From Bombyx mori (Eukaryota; Arthropoda; Insecta; Lepidoptera; Bombycidae): 64,000 nt of DNA. The DNA lies in assembly GCF_030269925.1 (NCBI RefSeq), contig NC_085117.1:14818731-14882730 (forward strand). The letters run 5' to 3'. A program made the position numbers and the translations under genes. Position 1 is the stretch's first letter, and the number at the start of each line of letters is the position of its first letter. The notes beneath the pieces are model-generated. The model was not told the DNA's origin, ran no database searches, and saw only the letters and a list, made by a program, of their open reading frames with translations. Below are positions 47,170-57,680 of this stretch, piece by piece.

Positions 47170-47598
47170 AATACGTGAAGCAAAAACTTTGTACCCCTGT
47201 TTATGAAAATTGCGCGGACGGAGGAGTATAAAATTTTCCACACTTATAGAAGGAGTGCATAATGCTAATATTTTTTTTAAATAATGCATCGAAAATACTT
47301 TAAATCAATTAAGAAAACATTACACACACTACCATGTATTTGACACAAGACATATATAAGAATATACTCTTTGTTTACTGTCAATTGGGAAATTTTTGTT
47401 ATTGTTTAAAGTCTGTGGTCAAATTGAAAATAGATTAATATTGTTTGTCTTTAATATTATCGATCTATAGTGCAGTTTTGGCGAATACTGTGATTATATT
47501 ATCAAATTATAATAGTGTTTGACAATAGAACCATAATAATGTTTAAACTTATAATTTCATTTAATTATAGTCGAATTTCGACTACTGCGGGCCACTAG
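47170..47598 (+). mobile_element. Non-autonomous Helitron, 5' truncated, flanked by direct repeats
   Basis: Begins inside the 5' end (AATACGTGAAGCAAAAAC; the TCTATATATT start is missing) and ends TAGTCGAATTTCGACTA, CTGCGGG, CCACTAG. TATTCAGAAAT occurs just before (47159-47169) and just after (47599-47609). It shares the GTTTGACAATAGAACCATAA block with the copy at 57681-58122, which marks a second subfamily. Confidence 0.88.
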
Positions 47599-47874
47599 TA
47601 TTCAGAAATCAGTGTCAGAAATGATTTTCGTTTCGGTCGTTAAATTGGCTAAATGAGACTAATAAAGTTTTTTCAATGTTTACACGTTTTCAAGGTACGA
47701 AAAAGTACAGGTTTCTGTCTGTTCTATTGCAAAGCAGTCATAGGTTCCGCTTCGTTAAACACCTTAGTGGCGATTGGAATCGAAACTAAACGACGGCATA
47801 GCTCTTTACATTGCATCCTAATATAATGCAAATAATCGTTTTAACGACCCACAGATCACGAAAAATAATAATAA

Positions 47875-48299
47875 CTAGTGGTTCCGCAGTAGTCGAAATT
47901 CGACTATAATTAATTGGAATTGTAAGTTTGTACACTATTATGATTGTATTTTATACTCACATATATTTATAATCACAAATTTCGGCAAGGCTACACTATA
48001 AAAAAATATTAATAAAGACAAGCAATAGGTAATCAATTCTCAATCTGACCACAGACGTCAAGAACAAAAGTTTGACAATAAATAGTATGCATGCGTGTGT
48101 GCCTCAAATACATGGTATGTAGTGTATGTAATGTTTTCTTTATTGATTTAATGTATCTTTAATGCATTATTTAAAAAAAAAAATTAGCAGAGAGAATATA
48201 GAGAAGAAGTGCACACACTTCTTCTCTATATTCTCTCTAAATGTAGAAAATTTCGTAAAAAGGGATACAAAGTTTTTGCTTCACGTATTAATATATAGA
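47875..48299 (-). mobile_element. Non-autonomous Helitron with internal perfect hairpin
   Basis: On the minus strand it begins TCTATATATTAATACGTGAA (flank A) and ends with the palindrome, CTGCGGAACCA and CTAG (flank T), fully canonical. The block CTCCGTCCGCGC and its surroundings, present in other copies, is replaced by an inverted copy of the neighbouring CTTCTTCTCTATATTCTCT stretch. Confidence 0.92.
48189..48238. repeat. Perfect 23-bp hairpin with 4-nt loop
   Basis: The arm at 48189-48211 (AGAGAGAATATAGAGAAG...) is perfectly complementary to 48216-48238; loop CACA. Other Helitron copies have only one arm, so the second was created within this copy. Confidence 0.95.
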
Positions 48300-48378
48300 T
48301 ATTACAGTTCAATTTAATGTTATCCTATTTTAAACGGAATAATAATTGCATTAATAGTAAAGCGGTATGATGCATCAT

Positions 48379-48872
48379 CTGGCCCTCTAAGTGTTTCGGG
48401 TCCCCCTCACATGTCGGTCTGGGGACCGGCGAGGGGGGTCTAAGAAGACGACGTGCAAGCTGCTCTGCACGCATTTTACGCAAGAGCATCCGGGTGATGG
48501 AAGGCCGGCTATCCTCGACCCACGCTGGTTCTGGCCCAGCGGGGTATTCCGTAGGGTAACCCACTCTAACCGGCGCGGCGCCATCTAGGCGGGCTTCGGA
48601 CAGTCTGCCGACCGAAAGGGCTGGTGGTCGTGGCGCCGACGACCGCCAGTTCGGCGTCCCGAGGGGGAGGGTGATGGGAGAGATGTGCTCCGCACTAAAC
48701 GCTTCACTTTCCCCCCTTTGCCTTGTCATGAGTTCTGTCTCATGCGAGGTTTGGACGTTGGTTGTTGAGCGACAGGAGGTTTTAGTCAGTTCGACTCTGA
48801 CATACCCCGCCCAGTATCCCCAGAGAAGGGCGGAAGTCCGGCGATTTCCTCCTGACCAAAAAAAAAAAAAAA
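48379..48872 (+). mobile_element. 5'-truncated LINE with intact 12-bp target duplication
   Basis: A GC-rich 494-bp insertion ending in a run of 16 A. ATGATGCATCAT stands on both sides (48367-48378 and 48873-48884). Near the 5' end a frame reads SKCFGSPSHVGLGTGEGG, then RRRRASCSARILRKSIRVME, and stops at GVG-TAA; this is probably the last part of the ORF. The rest is 3' UTR, ending GGCGATTTCCTCCTGACC. Perfect duplication and long A-run suggest a young insertion. A second, older copy lies at 55960-56239. Frames on the other strand (up to 134 codons) are shadows. Confidence 0.88.
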
Positions 48873-48884
48873 ATGATGCATCAT

Positions 48885-49539
48885 AGCTTGTAGAACGGCC
48901 CGACTGCTTAGATCAAAAGCAATCTATATCGCAGTGTTCGTTTAGGTCAATTAAATTTGTTTAAATAATATTTAATACTTTTCAGGACACAATTTCACAG
49001 TTGTTTGTACATTTATTATATAAATGGAATAATGGAAATAGCCAAACATACGTCATTTCCAAAATAGTGTATCGCTCGCATTCCTCACGCACTGGACCGG
49101 GTCTGTATTCATTCAAGCTCCTTGAGCGTTGCATAGAATTTACAAGTATGTACAATGTAGTTATCATAGGAACGCTAAAAATAGATATGTGTCAGGTATA
49201 ACTGGTGTTTGTTTTGTACACAGCACACGAGTCTGGGCGTCACTTCCGCTGTAACTATTGCACTAAATTACACTTAATTTATGAATGTAAATAATATTAG
49301 ACGTAGAAAATTGATTCTTATTCATTATATTCGTTAAATAGGAGTAATAAAAAGAACAGGGTCTCTAAATTAAGGCGGTTAATGAGTTTCGTCTATTTTA
49401 TGGTTTGGTTTGTAAAACGAGAAATGTTGTAGTGTTAATTATCTTTTTGAAGACTTAGCATTATAGTCTTGCGGATCATTTAAGGATTATGGAGGGGTTT
49501 AGCCGTATGTTGTATGGACAGTGTTCTGAGGAACTGTGA
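48885..49539. other. Unique sequence, no gene seen
   Basis: No repeat recognised. Mirror frames at 48982-49201 on both strands show no domain. Confidence 0.4.
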
Positions 49540-49682
49540 TAGTCCCATCTTCTATTTACCATTCGCATCGCCCTCACAGCGTTCATCCACAGTGCCTCTG
49601 CAGGTATTATTTACCACGCACCATCTGGTTTTGGAATAAACTTCCCTCTACCATATTACCTGAACGCTATAGCTTGTCGTTG
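49540..49682 (+). pseudogene. LINE reverse-transcriptase ORF tail, relic
   Basis: The frame reads HSHRPHSVHPQCLCRYYLP, then RTIWFWNKLPSTILPERYS. The RT--WN-LPST-LPERY pattern is the C-terminus of Jockey/CR1-like LINE proteins, as at 31951. It breaks off into a Bm1 copy, so the LINE's own 3' tail is missing. Confidence 0.6.
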
Positions 49683-49684
49683 CC

Positions 49685-49903
49685 GCTTGTGAGTCCACAT
49701 GAGTACGTATCCGCCTATTTCTGCCGCGAAGCATTATTACGTTTCGGTTTGAAGGGCGGGCGACCGTTGTACTAAACAACTGAAACTCAGAATTTATGTC
49801 TCAAGGTGGGTGACGGCATTTACGTTGTCAATGTTTATCGGCTCCGGTAAGCACTTAACACCAGGTGGGCCTTAAACTCTTTCACCCGTCTAAGCAAGAA
49901 AAA
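49685..49903 (+). repeat. Bm1 SINE, diverged
   Basis: CTTGTGAGTCCACATGAG, CGTTTCGGTTTGAAGGGCGG, GGCATTTACGTTGTCAATG and CCCGTCTAAGCAAG follow Bm1 order. Joined directly to the LINE ORF relic before it. Confidence 0.88.
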
Positions 49904-50689
49904 ACGGCTTGGCTGTGTCTCTGGCAATGTTGACGTCCACATGCAATTCACTCAGCATCAGTTGGGTCGTATGCTTGCTTGTCTACCAAGGCAATACAAA
50001 AATTGACATCCATATTTATGAACTAAGGTGTAGTCATAACAAATACGAACATTTCTAAAACTTGAATGCTGAGGGGTTAACAGACAACCCAAGGGAAATA
50101 TACTCCACGCTGCCCTTTCCACCCTTTGAATATTTAAAGCCTTCTGTTAGATTCACTCACAAACTCCTACAGAATATACTATTAGAAAGTATGATTTATT
50201 TATAAAGTACATTGGAATTCGTTTTTCTTCGTAGAGTGTTCTAGGAAAACTGATAATCCACATACTCGTAGTATAGTTGTAAATCTATTTAATAGAACCT
50301 TATTTGTATATTTATTTAATAGAACCTTATTTGTATATTTATATTTTGTCTGGTCGCTGTTTTTAGATTTTTTTATTGTCATTAAACTTGTTTTCGACTT
50401 GTAGATGACTTATAATTTTGCACTTAAACTTTAATAGTATTAAAATGTATTTAATTCAAATATATTTTAATATTATAAGTTAAATAAGCCACTAGTTACG
50501 CTGTCTATTGTAGATAATGAATTTATTTATAAGGAAAATTATTATACTATACTAATGGACTAATAAATATTACTTTCAGCGAATAAAACTTTATAGAGAT
50601 AAAGTGATATTATTTAAAGAGTTGCGCTACTGTTAAATTGAAAGATATATTTAAAAATATATATATTGAGAAGTAACGCTGGGCTAATT
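49904..50689. other. Unique sequence with a 27-bp tandem duplication
   Basis: No gene. At 50287-50340 a 27-bp unit (ATTTAATAGAACCTTATTTG...) occurs twice in tandem without change. Confidence 0.5.
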
Positions 50690-50803
50690 AATGTTTTTTT
50701 TGCCTTTATAGGTAGACAAGCATACGGCACACCTGATGGTGAGTGGTTACAGTCGCTAATGGACGTCAGCAAAGCCAGGTGCAGAGCCAAGCCGCTGCCT
50801 ACC
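50690..50803 (-). repeat. Family-C LINE tail
   Basis: GTAGACAAGCATACGGCACA, CCTGATGGTGAGTGGTTAC and AGAGCCAAGCCGCTGCCTAC are well kept; the T-rich poly(A) side lies at the left. Overlapping minus frames are shadows. Confidence 0.85.
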
Positions 50804-51324
50804 TCGTTCACTAAAACTCTGATATAATAATGTAACAAGATCAAAATGGAGATGTTTTGTAGCGTAAATAGACTTAAAAACAAACATTAAATTCAAATTA
50901 TGGTTTGTAAAGATTTGATTTGAAGGATTGGAGTACACGTGGCATACTCCCAATTACTATTCATTTATAGACTCCAGATGTTACTTTAAGTAGATTAAAA
51001 TTTATTACAAAATTTTTAGATTTATACACGGTCAACGTTCCTAAAACTTGCACCTGTGTTTTTGACTTTCTAGGTACAATCCCGAGATGTTAATTTTGTT
51101 TTGAAGGAAGGGTTCGCCTGTGTATATCAATTATCTTATGAATAATGAATGTTTTGTGTCGCGTGAAAGGTTAACAAGTTCTGCCCTCGACTTCCATTTT
51201 CAATTTTGGTTTCTTGATTTTATTTTATTTTGTATTTTATAATATTTTTAATATATTTCTTTAGTGTACAATATGAAATTCTCAGTCGTAATACCAGTAT
51301 TGTATGTGCGATCAGAGTTAAATT
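50804..51324. other. Unique sequence, no gene seen
   Basis: Nothing recognised apart from AT-rich unique DNA. Confidence 0.4.
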
Positions 51325-51576
51325 TACTGGTGGTAGGACCTCTTGTGAGTCCGCACGGGTTGGTACCACAACTTTGCTTATTTCATTGTTGAAGCAGTAA
51401 AGCCTTTCGGTTTGAAGGGTGGGGGCAGCCGTTGTAACTATACTGAGATCTTAGAGCTCATATCTCAAGGTGGGTGGCGGCATTTACGTTATATATGTCT
51501 ATGGGCTCCCGTAACCACTTAACACCAGGTGGGCTGTGAGCTCGTCCACTCATCTATGCAATAAAAAAAATAAAAA
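51325..51576 (+). repeat. Bm1 SINE
   Basis: From TACTGGTGGTAGGACC to GCAATAAAAAAAATAAAAA. Starts at the recurrent boundary; a small change (CACAACTTTGCTTATTTCATT) in the 5' third. Confidence 0.94.
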
Positions 51577-51816
51577 TTCTATGAAGTTCATTCGTTCAGA
51601 AGTACTTGTCATTTTAGTCCGTTAGGATTTATTGAACTTTCAATGCAAAACAAGACAGTCGGCTGTCACCTACACATAACCGTGAGTCGTGCGTCATCTG
51701 ATTTAAAATTTTATTCACTCCACAATCCAAATATATTAATTTTGAAAAGCTAAGACAAACATTAAATCAAACAGTAATATTCATTAATACATTCAGTTTC
51801 CCTAGAAGATAACGTA

Positions 51817-52322
51817 TCTATATATTAATACGTGAAGTAAAAACTTTGTATCCCTTTTTACGAAAATTGCGCGGACGGAGGAGTACGAAATTTTCCACAC
51901 TTATAGAGAATTAGAGAAGAAGTGCACAATGCTAATATTTTTTTTAAATAATGCATAAAAATACATTAAATCAATAAAGAAAACATTACACACACACATA
52001 CCATACATAATTTTCCTATTACCCTGTACTGTGTCTTGTTTTCTGTGTGTACATAAATAAATAAATAAATAAAAATAAATAAAAATACCATGTATTTGAC
52101 GCACACACACATGCATACTATTTTTTATTGTCAAACTTTTGTTCTTGACGTTTGTTGTCAAATTGAGAAGAGATTAAATATTGTTTGTCTTTGTTATTAT
52201 TTTTTATACTGTAGTCTTGGCGAAATTTGTGATTATAGAAGTATAAAATACAATCATAATAGTGTACAAACTTACAATTCCAATTAATTATAGTCGAATT
52301 TCGACTACCGCGGGACCTCTAG
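51817..52322 (+). mobile_element. Non-autonomous Helitron with nested retroposon scrap
   Basis: Canonical ends: A, TCTATATATTAATACGTGAA ... TAGTCGAATTTCGACTA, CCGCGGGACCT, CTAG, T. An 80-bp insertion explains its length of 506 bp. A 12-kb-distant sister at 47875 gives the uninserted form. Confidence 0.92.
52005..52084 (+). repeat. Short retroposon tail inside a Helitron
   Basis: Runs from ACATAATTTTCCTATTACCC to a (TAAA)n tail. ATACCAT flanks it exactly on both sides (51998-52004, 52085-52091), a 7-bp target duplication. It is a strongly 5'-truncated copy of an unidentified retroposon. Confidence 0.85.
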
Positions 52323-52749
52323 TAAATATTAAACAGTGTTTCAACAAATACTTTCTTTATACGTACGTACAAAATGCTGTGAACTAATAAGTAGCGTAGT
52401 TCAGTAATCCGACGCTCAAGAATTAACTAGCGAGTACTACTAACAAAGTACTAAAATGTGTTAAGAGAATTACGTGATATTGTTTGTGCTTCGATTGCGT
52501 ATGTAACAACTACACCGTGTGTTATTGCGTTTCAACCAACAACGGCTGATTCTTAGGGTTAGCATTGCCGAGGTACTTACACGTGTTGTTGCAATCTCTG
52601 GGAACTTGCGAAATATTTCACAAGCTTGTGATCCTTCTAACTCACACTTGAAAGGGTTGTCGTCTGGTTGTCGTACACCCTGATGGGGACGCGCGACTAC
52701 TCCGGGGAAAGTAGTTTAGTAGGGCGAAAATTTAACTTCTATTTTTAAA
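52323..52749. other. Unique sequence, possible LINE scrap
   Basis: The stretch 52620-52735 (GTTGTCGTCTGGTTGTCG, ACTCCGGGG) is GC-richer and may be an old retroposon piece. No gene. Confidence 0.3.
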
Positions 52750-53018
52750 TTTTTTATTGCATAGATGGGTAAACGAGCTCACGAGGTGGGCTGTGACCTG
52801 GTGTTAAGTGGTTACCGGAGCCCATAGACATCTATAACGTAAATGCCGCCACCCACCTTGAGATATGAGTTCGAAAATCTCAGTATAGTTGATTGCCCCA
52901 CCCTTCAAACCGAAACGCATTACTGCTTCACGGCTGAAATAGGCAGGGTGGTGGTACCTACCCGTGCGGACTCACAAGAGGTCCTACCACCAGTGATTAC
53001 GCAAATTATAATTTTGCG
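52750..53018 (-). repeat. Bm1 SINE with micro-inversion
   Basis: Otherwise well kept from TTTTTTATTGCATAGATGG to ACCAGTGATTACGCAAATTA. At 52784-52795 AGGTGGGCTGTG stands where other minus copies read CACAGCCCACCT, that is, its exact inverse complement. The 60-codon frame over it is a shadow. Confidence 0.93.
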
Positions 53019-53507
53019 GGTTTGATTTTTATTACACTTATTAACTGTTTTTACGTATTATCTCTGTAACGTATTAGCTATTGCTCTGGAGACGGATCTT
53101 GTTGAATTTGGAACTGAAGCTCGTTGACATTACAGCATGAATTCCGCCACTCACCTTGAGACCTCTGTATCAAGCCCATTGTAGAACGGCTATTGTGACG
53201 TATTTCCTTAGAATCAGTACAGCCGATTCCGACATCCTCATAGTGGCACATCGCTTAACACGATACGAATAGGTGCAAGGACCTCCTGATTTTAAACAAT
53301 GTTAATGTATACCAAAATTAAACACAAATAAAATCGTCAATCAATAGAAATTTATGTAAAATGGTAATATTATCATTACATGACTTATATGTTTAAAAAT
53401 CATTTTTTCAATCGATAAGTACACCGCACTTAATTTCTATCTTTAAACGATTCTCTATTTAGCAGAATCTAGGAGGACTCTTAGACACCGACTGAGCTCT
53501 CGCTATG
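53019..53507. other. Mostly unique, weak Bm1-like scraps
   Basis: CCGCCACTCACCTTGAGACC near 53144 hints at an old minus-strand Bm1, but the rest cannot be aligned. No gene. Confidence 0.3.
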
Positions 53508-53625
53508 GTAGACAGCGGCTTGGCTCTGCTCCTGGCATTGCTGACGCCTATGAGCGACGGTGACCATTTACCATCTGGTGGGCCGTATGCTCGTCTGCCT
53601 ACAAAGATAATATAAAAAAGTGGTT
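53508..53625 (+). repeat. Family-C LINE tail
   Basis: TAGACAGCGGCTTGGCTCTG, CTGGCATTGCTGACGCC and GGGCCGTATGCTCGTCTGCC in sense order, with the A-rich end at the right. A decayed further copy may lie at 53950-54025 (GGCGACGCTCATT ... GATCGTCTGC). Confidence 0.85.
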
Positions 53626-54783
53626 TTTTAATAGGTGAAAAAATGGGGGCGCTAAAAAATAATTTATTCTCAAAGTGGGCAGTAGACAAAATAAGTTTGG
53701 GAGCCCCTGATTTAGCTGATAGTTTCCTGGAAAAAATTAGTGTTAGGACTTGTCCATTATACTTTTGGCCTCTAATGTGTTTCATTTGTATTAACTTTAA
53801 ATTAGTTTTAATAAACCACACTCTTCTATTCAACGCTACAATTAAAAAGTCTCATAAATCTAGTTAAATTAGCCGTATTTTCAAGATGTAAGTTTTATTT
53901 TAATATAAATTATCAAAAATTAACGGGATGTTTTATTATTAATGGTAATGGCACTGGCGACGCTCATTCTCCATAGTGTTATTATTATCAGGTGGGCGAA
54001 ATGATCGTCTGCTGTCGTGGGCAGTAAATACTTAAGTTACAGTCCACTAATATTTTGGTCATTTAAATATTTAATTTATGTTTCTATGTATTGATAATGA
54101 GTAAAAAAAAATCAGTACCAAATATGAAATTCATCAATCGTACGGCCAGCGAGTAGTTTTCAACGAAATTATCCAAAATGTTTTATATACTTTATTGTCA
54201 TATATAATACAATATAAGGTCGTATTTAATACACTTTTATTAAATTAACCTATTTAACGGAATGTTTACACGTAATTTTGACCAACTTCAAACAGAATAT
54301 TTATTATTACTTTGTATAAATATTCTGACTAGGATTACTACGATCAAAAAATGTTTATTTCAATTTTGAATTCTTCTTGTTATTTAAGCCGTTTTAAACT
54401 AAAGATATGATCATTGAATATAATTAAAACCATTATTTTTTTGTGATTCCTTATTAATAAATAAATGGTTACCATTCAACATAAAAGGGGTTTGATATAT
54501 GTTGTTTCTAGCCGCTTGTTCTATAAAGTTAAGAAAGGGAAACAGTTATGAGGAGGCAGTCTCCTCGCAGTGATGGTCACGGGGCAATATTGTCCTCTTC
54601 ATGCCTCTTTTAAATAGAAAGAAAATCGCGGTTACGTACTACATACTAGTATTCGTCATAATTAAAAGTAATTTTACTGTTTCATGGCGTGTTTTTTGTC
54701 TTTTTTGTCTTTTACCAAGAGGTATCTTTCGTCGACATTTGATCATTGTGGTAACTGGTTTAAAATTTGAATATATCATATTT
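53626..54783. other. Mostly unique sequence, no gene seen
   Basis: The long minus frame 53459-53833 and plus frames 53643-53867 and 54601-54795 have no known domain; the first runs through the family-C tail. Confidence 0.35.
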
Positions 54784-55028
54784 TACTGGTGGTAGGATCT
54801 TTTGTAAGTCCGCGCGGGTAAGTACCACCACCCTGCCCATTTCTGCAGTGAAGCAGTAATGCGTTTCGGTTTGTCGGGTGGAGTAGCCGTTGTAATTATA
54901 CTTGAGACCTTAGAACTTATATTTCAAGGTGGGTGGCGCATTTACGTCGTAGATGTCTATGGGCTCCAGCAACCACTTAACACCAGATGGGCTGTGGGCT
55001 TGTCCACCCATCTAAGAAAGAAAAAAAC
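54784..55028 (+). repeat. Bm1 SINE
   Basis: From TACTGGTGGTAGGATC to CATCTAAGAAAGAAAAAAA. Starts at the recurrent boundary; small changes throughout. Confidence 0.93.
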
Positions 55029-55565
55029 TCACAGCACAGAAATCAATTCAACAAAACCTTAAAAGTAGTTTTAATTTTGTCTCGCGAATGTCTTGATGCT
55101 CGGCTAGCGAAAACCGAAGAATATAGTACACGTACCGGTCGCAAACACTGATAGTTTAAGTGCGAAATGTGATTTTATCAGCTCAGTGAACGTCGCAGTA
55201 GGTGTTTTGGGTTTGGCCGTTATCAGAGGTGTTATCAGGACGAGTGCACTCACTCCTGGCAAGTGCAAACACCTGCTAGACCCACCTGTCTGAGCTCCTA
55301 TCTAACCCACTATAGATACCGTCACGCTTATATCAGATACTAATAATAAGAACGTCGCTTCGTTTCAGTTTCCGGTTATTTTCAATTTCTCATAGTTTGA
55401 GTAAGTATTTATTCTATTTAAGGTAAATATTGGCCATTGGAATTTACCAAGAATGTAAATACCTAATCTCCTAAAAGCTTACGTCACACGTAAAAATAGA
55501 TTTAGTTATGATAATGGTTAGAAGTTTCTATTGTCTGTCATTGTTAAGTTTGATACTTTCCACGG
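55029..55565. other. Unique sequence, no gene seen
   Basis: No repeat or gene recognised. A reading frame at 55508-55702 starts here but runs into the next retroposon. Confidence 0.4.
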
Positions 55566-55757
55566 CTAGCCCACTGAGTTTCTCGCCGGATTTTCTCAGT
55601 GGGTCGCGTTTCCGATCCGACGGTAGATTCTGCGAAGCACTGCTATTGCTAGGGTCAGTGTTAGCATCACTCCGGTTTGAGCCCCGTGAGCTCACCTACT
55701 AGTTAAGGTAACGCTGAAATAGCCTCTCAAGCCTATCAACTTAGGAAGGAAAAAAAA
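55566..55757 (+). repeat. Family-B retroposon tail with 7-bp target duplication
   Basis: From CTAGCCCACTGAGTTTCTCG to an A-run. TCCACGG is found at 55559-55565 and again at 55758-55764. Close to the copy at 44389-44579. Confidence 0.92.
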
Positions 55758-55867
55758 TCCACGGGGGTGATAGAATCAAATATTGAAGGTCGTAAGAGAT
55801 TAGTGGTTAGTGTAACTCATGATCGATTTGGCCGGAAGTTTCTTTCGTAATTACGTTCAGCTTTGTT

Positions 55868-55948
55868 AGAAACAGTTGTTATATCAAACTGAGACTTGAT
55901 CCTCAAGGTATGTGGCGTTATTTAATTTTTGATCTCTATGGGTTACGC
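55868..55948 (+). repeat. Bm1 relic
   Basis: CTGAGACTTGATCCTCAAGG, GTGGCGTTATTTAATTTTTG and CTCTATGGGTTACGCC keep the middle of Bm1. It may be cut off by the LINE that follows. Confidence 0.55.
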
Positions 55949-55959
55949 CAACTATTTGA

Positions 55960-56239
55960 TATGGTCCAGGCGATTGGCCAATCCTTCGGCTGGAACGTCG
56001 AACGAACGGACGATCGCCGGTCCGGCGTCCCGAGGGGGAGGACGATGGGAGAGATGTGCTCCGCAGTAAGCACATCACTTTCCCCCCTTTGCGTTTTCAT
56101 GAGTTCTGTCTCATGCGAGGTTCGGACGTGGGTTGTTGAGCGATAGGAGGTTTTTAATCGGTTCGACTTCGATATGTCCCATCCTCCATCCCCAGTGGAG
56201 GGTGGAAGTCCGGCGATTTCCTCCTGACAAAAAAAAAAC
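55960..56239 (+). mobile_element. 5'-truncated LINE, older copy
   Basis: Matches the 3' part of 48379-48872: GGCGTCCCGAGGGGGAGG, GGGAGAGATGTGCTCCGCA, CATGAGTTCTGTCTCATGCG and GGCGATTTCCTCCTGAC, then an A-run. About 10-15 per cent of positions differ. Exact 5' end uncertain; no clear target duplication. Confidence 0.8.
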
Positions 56240-57680
56240 ATTTAATATAAGTTGGACCGTGATCTTGCCATTTACCAGTAAAGAAAAAAATGTACGACTG
56301 ATAAACATTTCAATATATTCTATCGACTGCAATCCAACGTGATTAATGAAACAGATAAAAACAATATTCTCCTAACCAGTATACTGTCTGACGTACATTT
56401 TACAGTGTTCATGGTTTTCAAGTGTCTGATAACACAGCACACCTGTGCTCACACGGTTAAGAACCGTTATAATGTACAGTACCGCACAAGTACAGTGTAC
56501 ACAGCACTTACGTCTTTGCAGTTTGCACTATTTTAGAAATACACACACACGCACACATCAATGTAAATTATTATTTGTAGCGTCATTTCGTCAGAGTGAT
56601 GATAGCTATGTACCACCAAGTTTACCAAAGGCTCTGGTCTGTCTCCAACGAAAAAAAAACCACAAATACGCATTCACACACACACATCACATCTCTCACT
56701 GATATCTCATTTATTTAAAACGTAAGCTAAGGTCGTATTCATCTATTCGTATTTTAAGGCTCTCATTTCATCGTCGCGGACATTCGAATTAATAAATATG
56801 ATCTTTGCTTCTTCTCGATTCGGGATATCAACGATGTGAACAATAGTATTTTTAATTTTTCTATCAATTAGACCATCTGTGAATTGAAGACAATAGGTTG
56901 GAAATTACACAAAACAATATATATATATCAACATAAAATTATATAAAATTATGACCGTGTGTTCGATTTCGATGACATTCAGATTGCCCTATCCTTTTTC
57001 TTTTATACCTTTATTTCACTTATTCCTCCGTTCTTCATAAGTCTAATACACCTATATACTTTGGCGAGCTTTGTGTTTTCATTTCTTAGCAATAAAGCCA
57101 ATGTCGTTTTGCCTCTTCTCCTGTGCATGTTTCTAGCAGTTTGACCGCTCGACAAATCGATCATCATTTACATACTTTACTTAGGTATATTATGAGTGAT
57201 GTTTTATAATATAAACTTTTACTTGTTATACTTTGTATTATCAATAGTATGCAAATTATATAAGTATTCTGAAATGTTCTACACCTTTTATACTTAATTT
57301 CGCTATAAGTATCTCACCTATTCTGGAACAAAACCCCACAAATTTTTCTTCGTATGTTTTCTTAAATGATTTTTTCGGATTGCTAATAAAAAATATACCT
57401 AAAATAAAAATCTTTATTTATCTCTTCCTTCTTTTACTAATACCTACCTTACTCATATAGAGTTTAGCAGAGTGCTTATAATAATATACAGAAAATAAAA
57501 TTACTCGAAAAATTTAAATTTAAAACAATAGCTTAAAACATTCAGAGCCGATCTGACTAGTAGGTACACGGCCTATTTGGAGTTAAATATAAATACATAG
57601 TTCCAGGTGCTTACTGTCACCTACCTTGAAAGATGAGGCTACTATATTATATATGTATTATACTATATTTTATATTATTG
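56240..57680. other. Unique sequence, no gene seen
   Basis: No dispersed repeat recognised. Short (CA)n-like runs occur near 56540 and 56680. Frames of 61-85 codons have no known domain. Confidence 0.4.

Noticed and set aside
48325..48729. 134-codon minus frame and several overlapping frames
   Set aside because: They lie antisense in the GC-rich 3' region of a LINE, where stops are rare; no domain.
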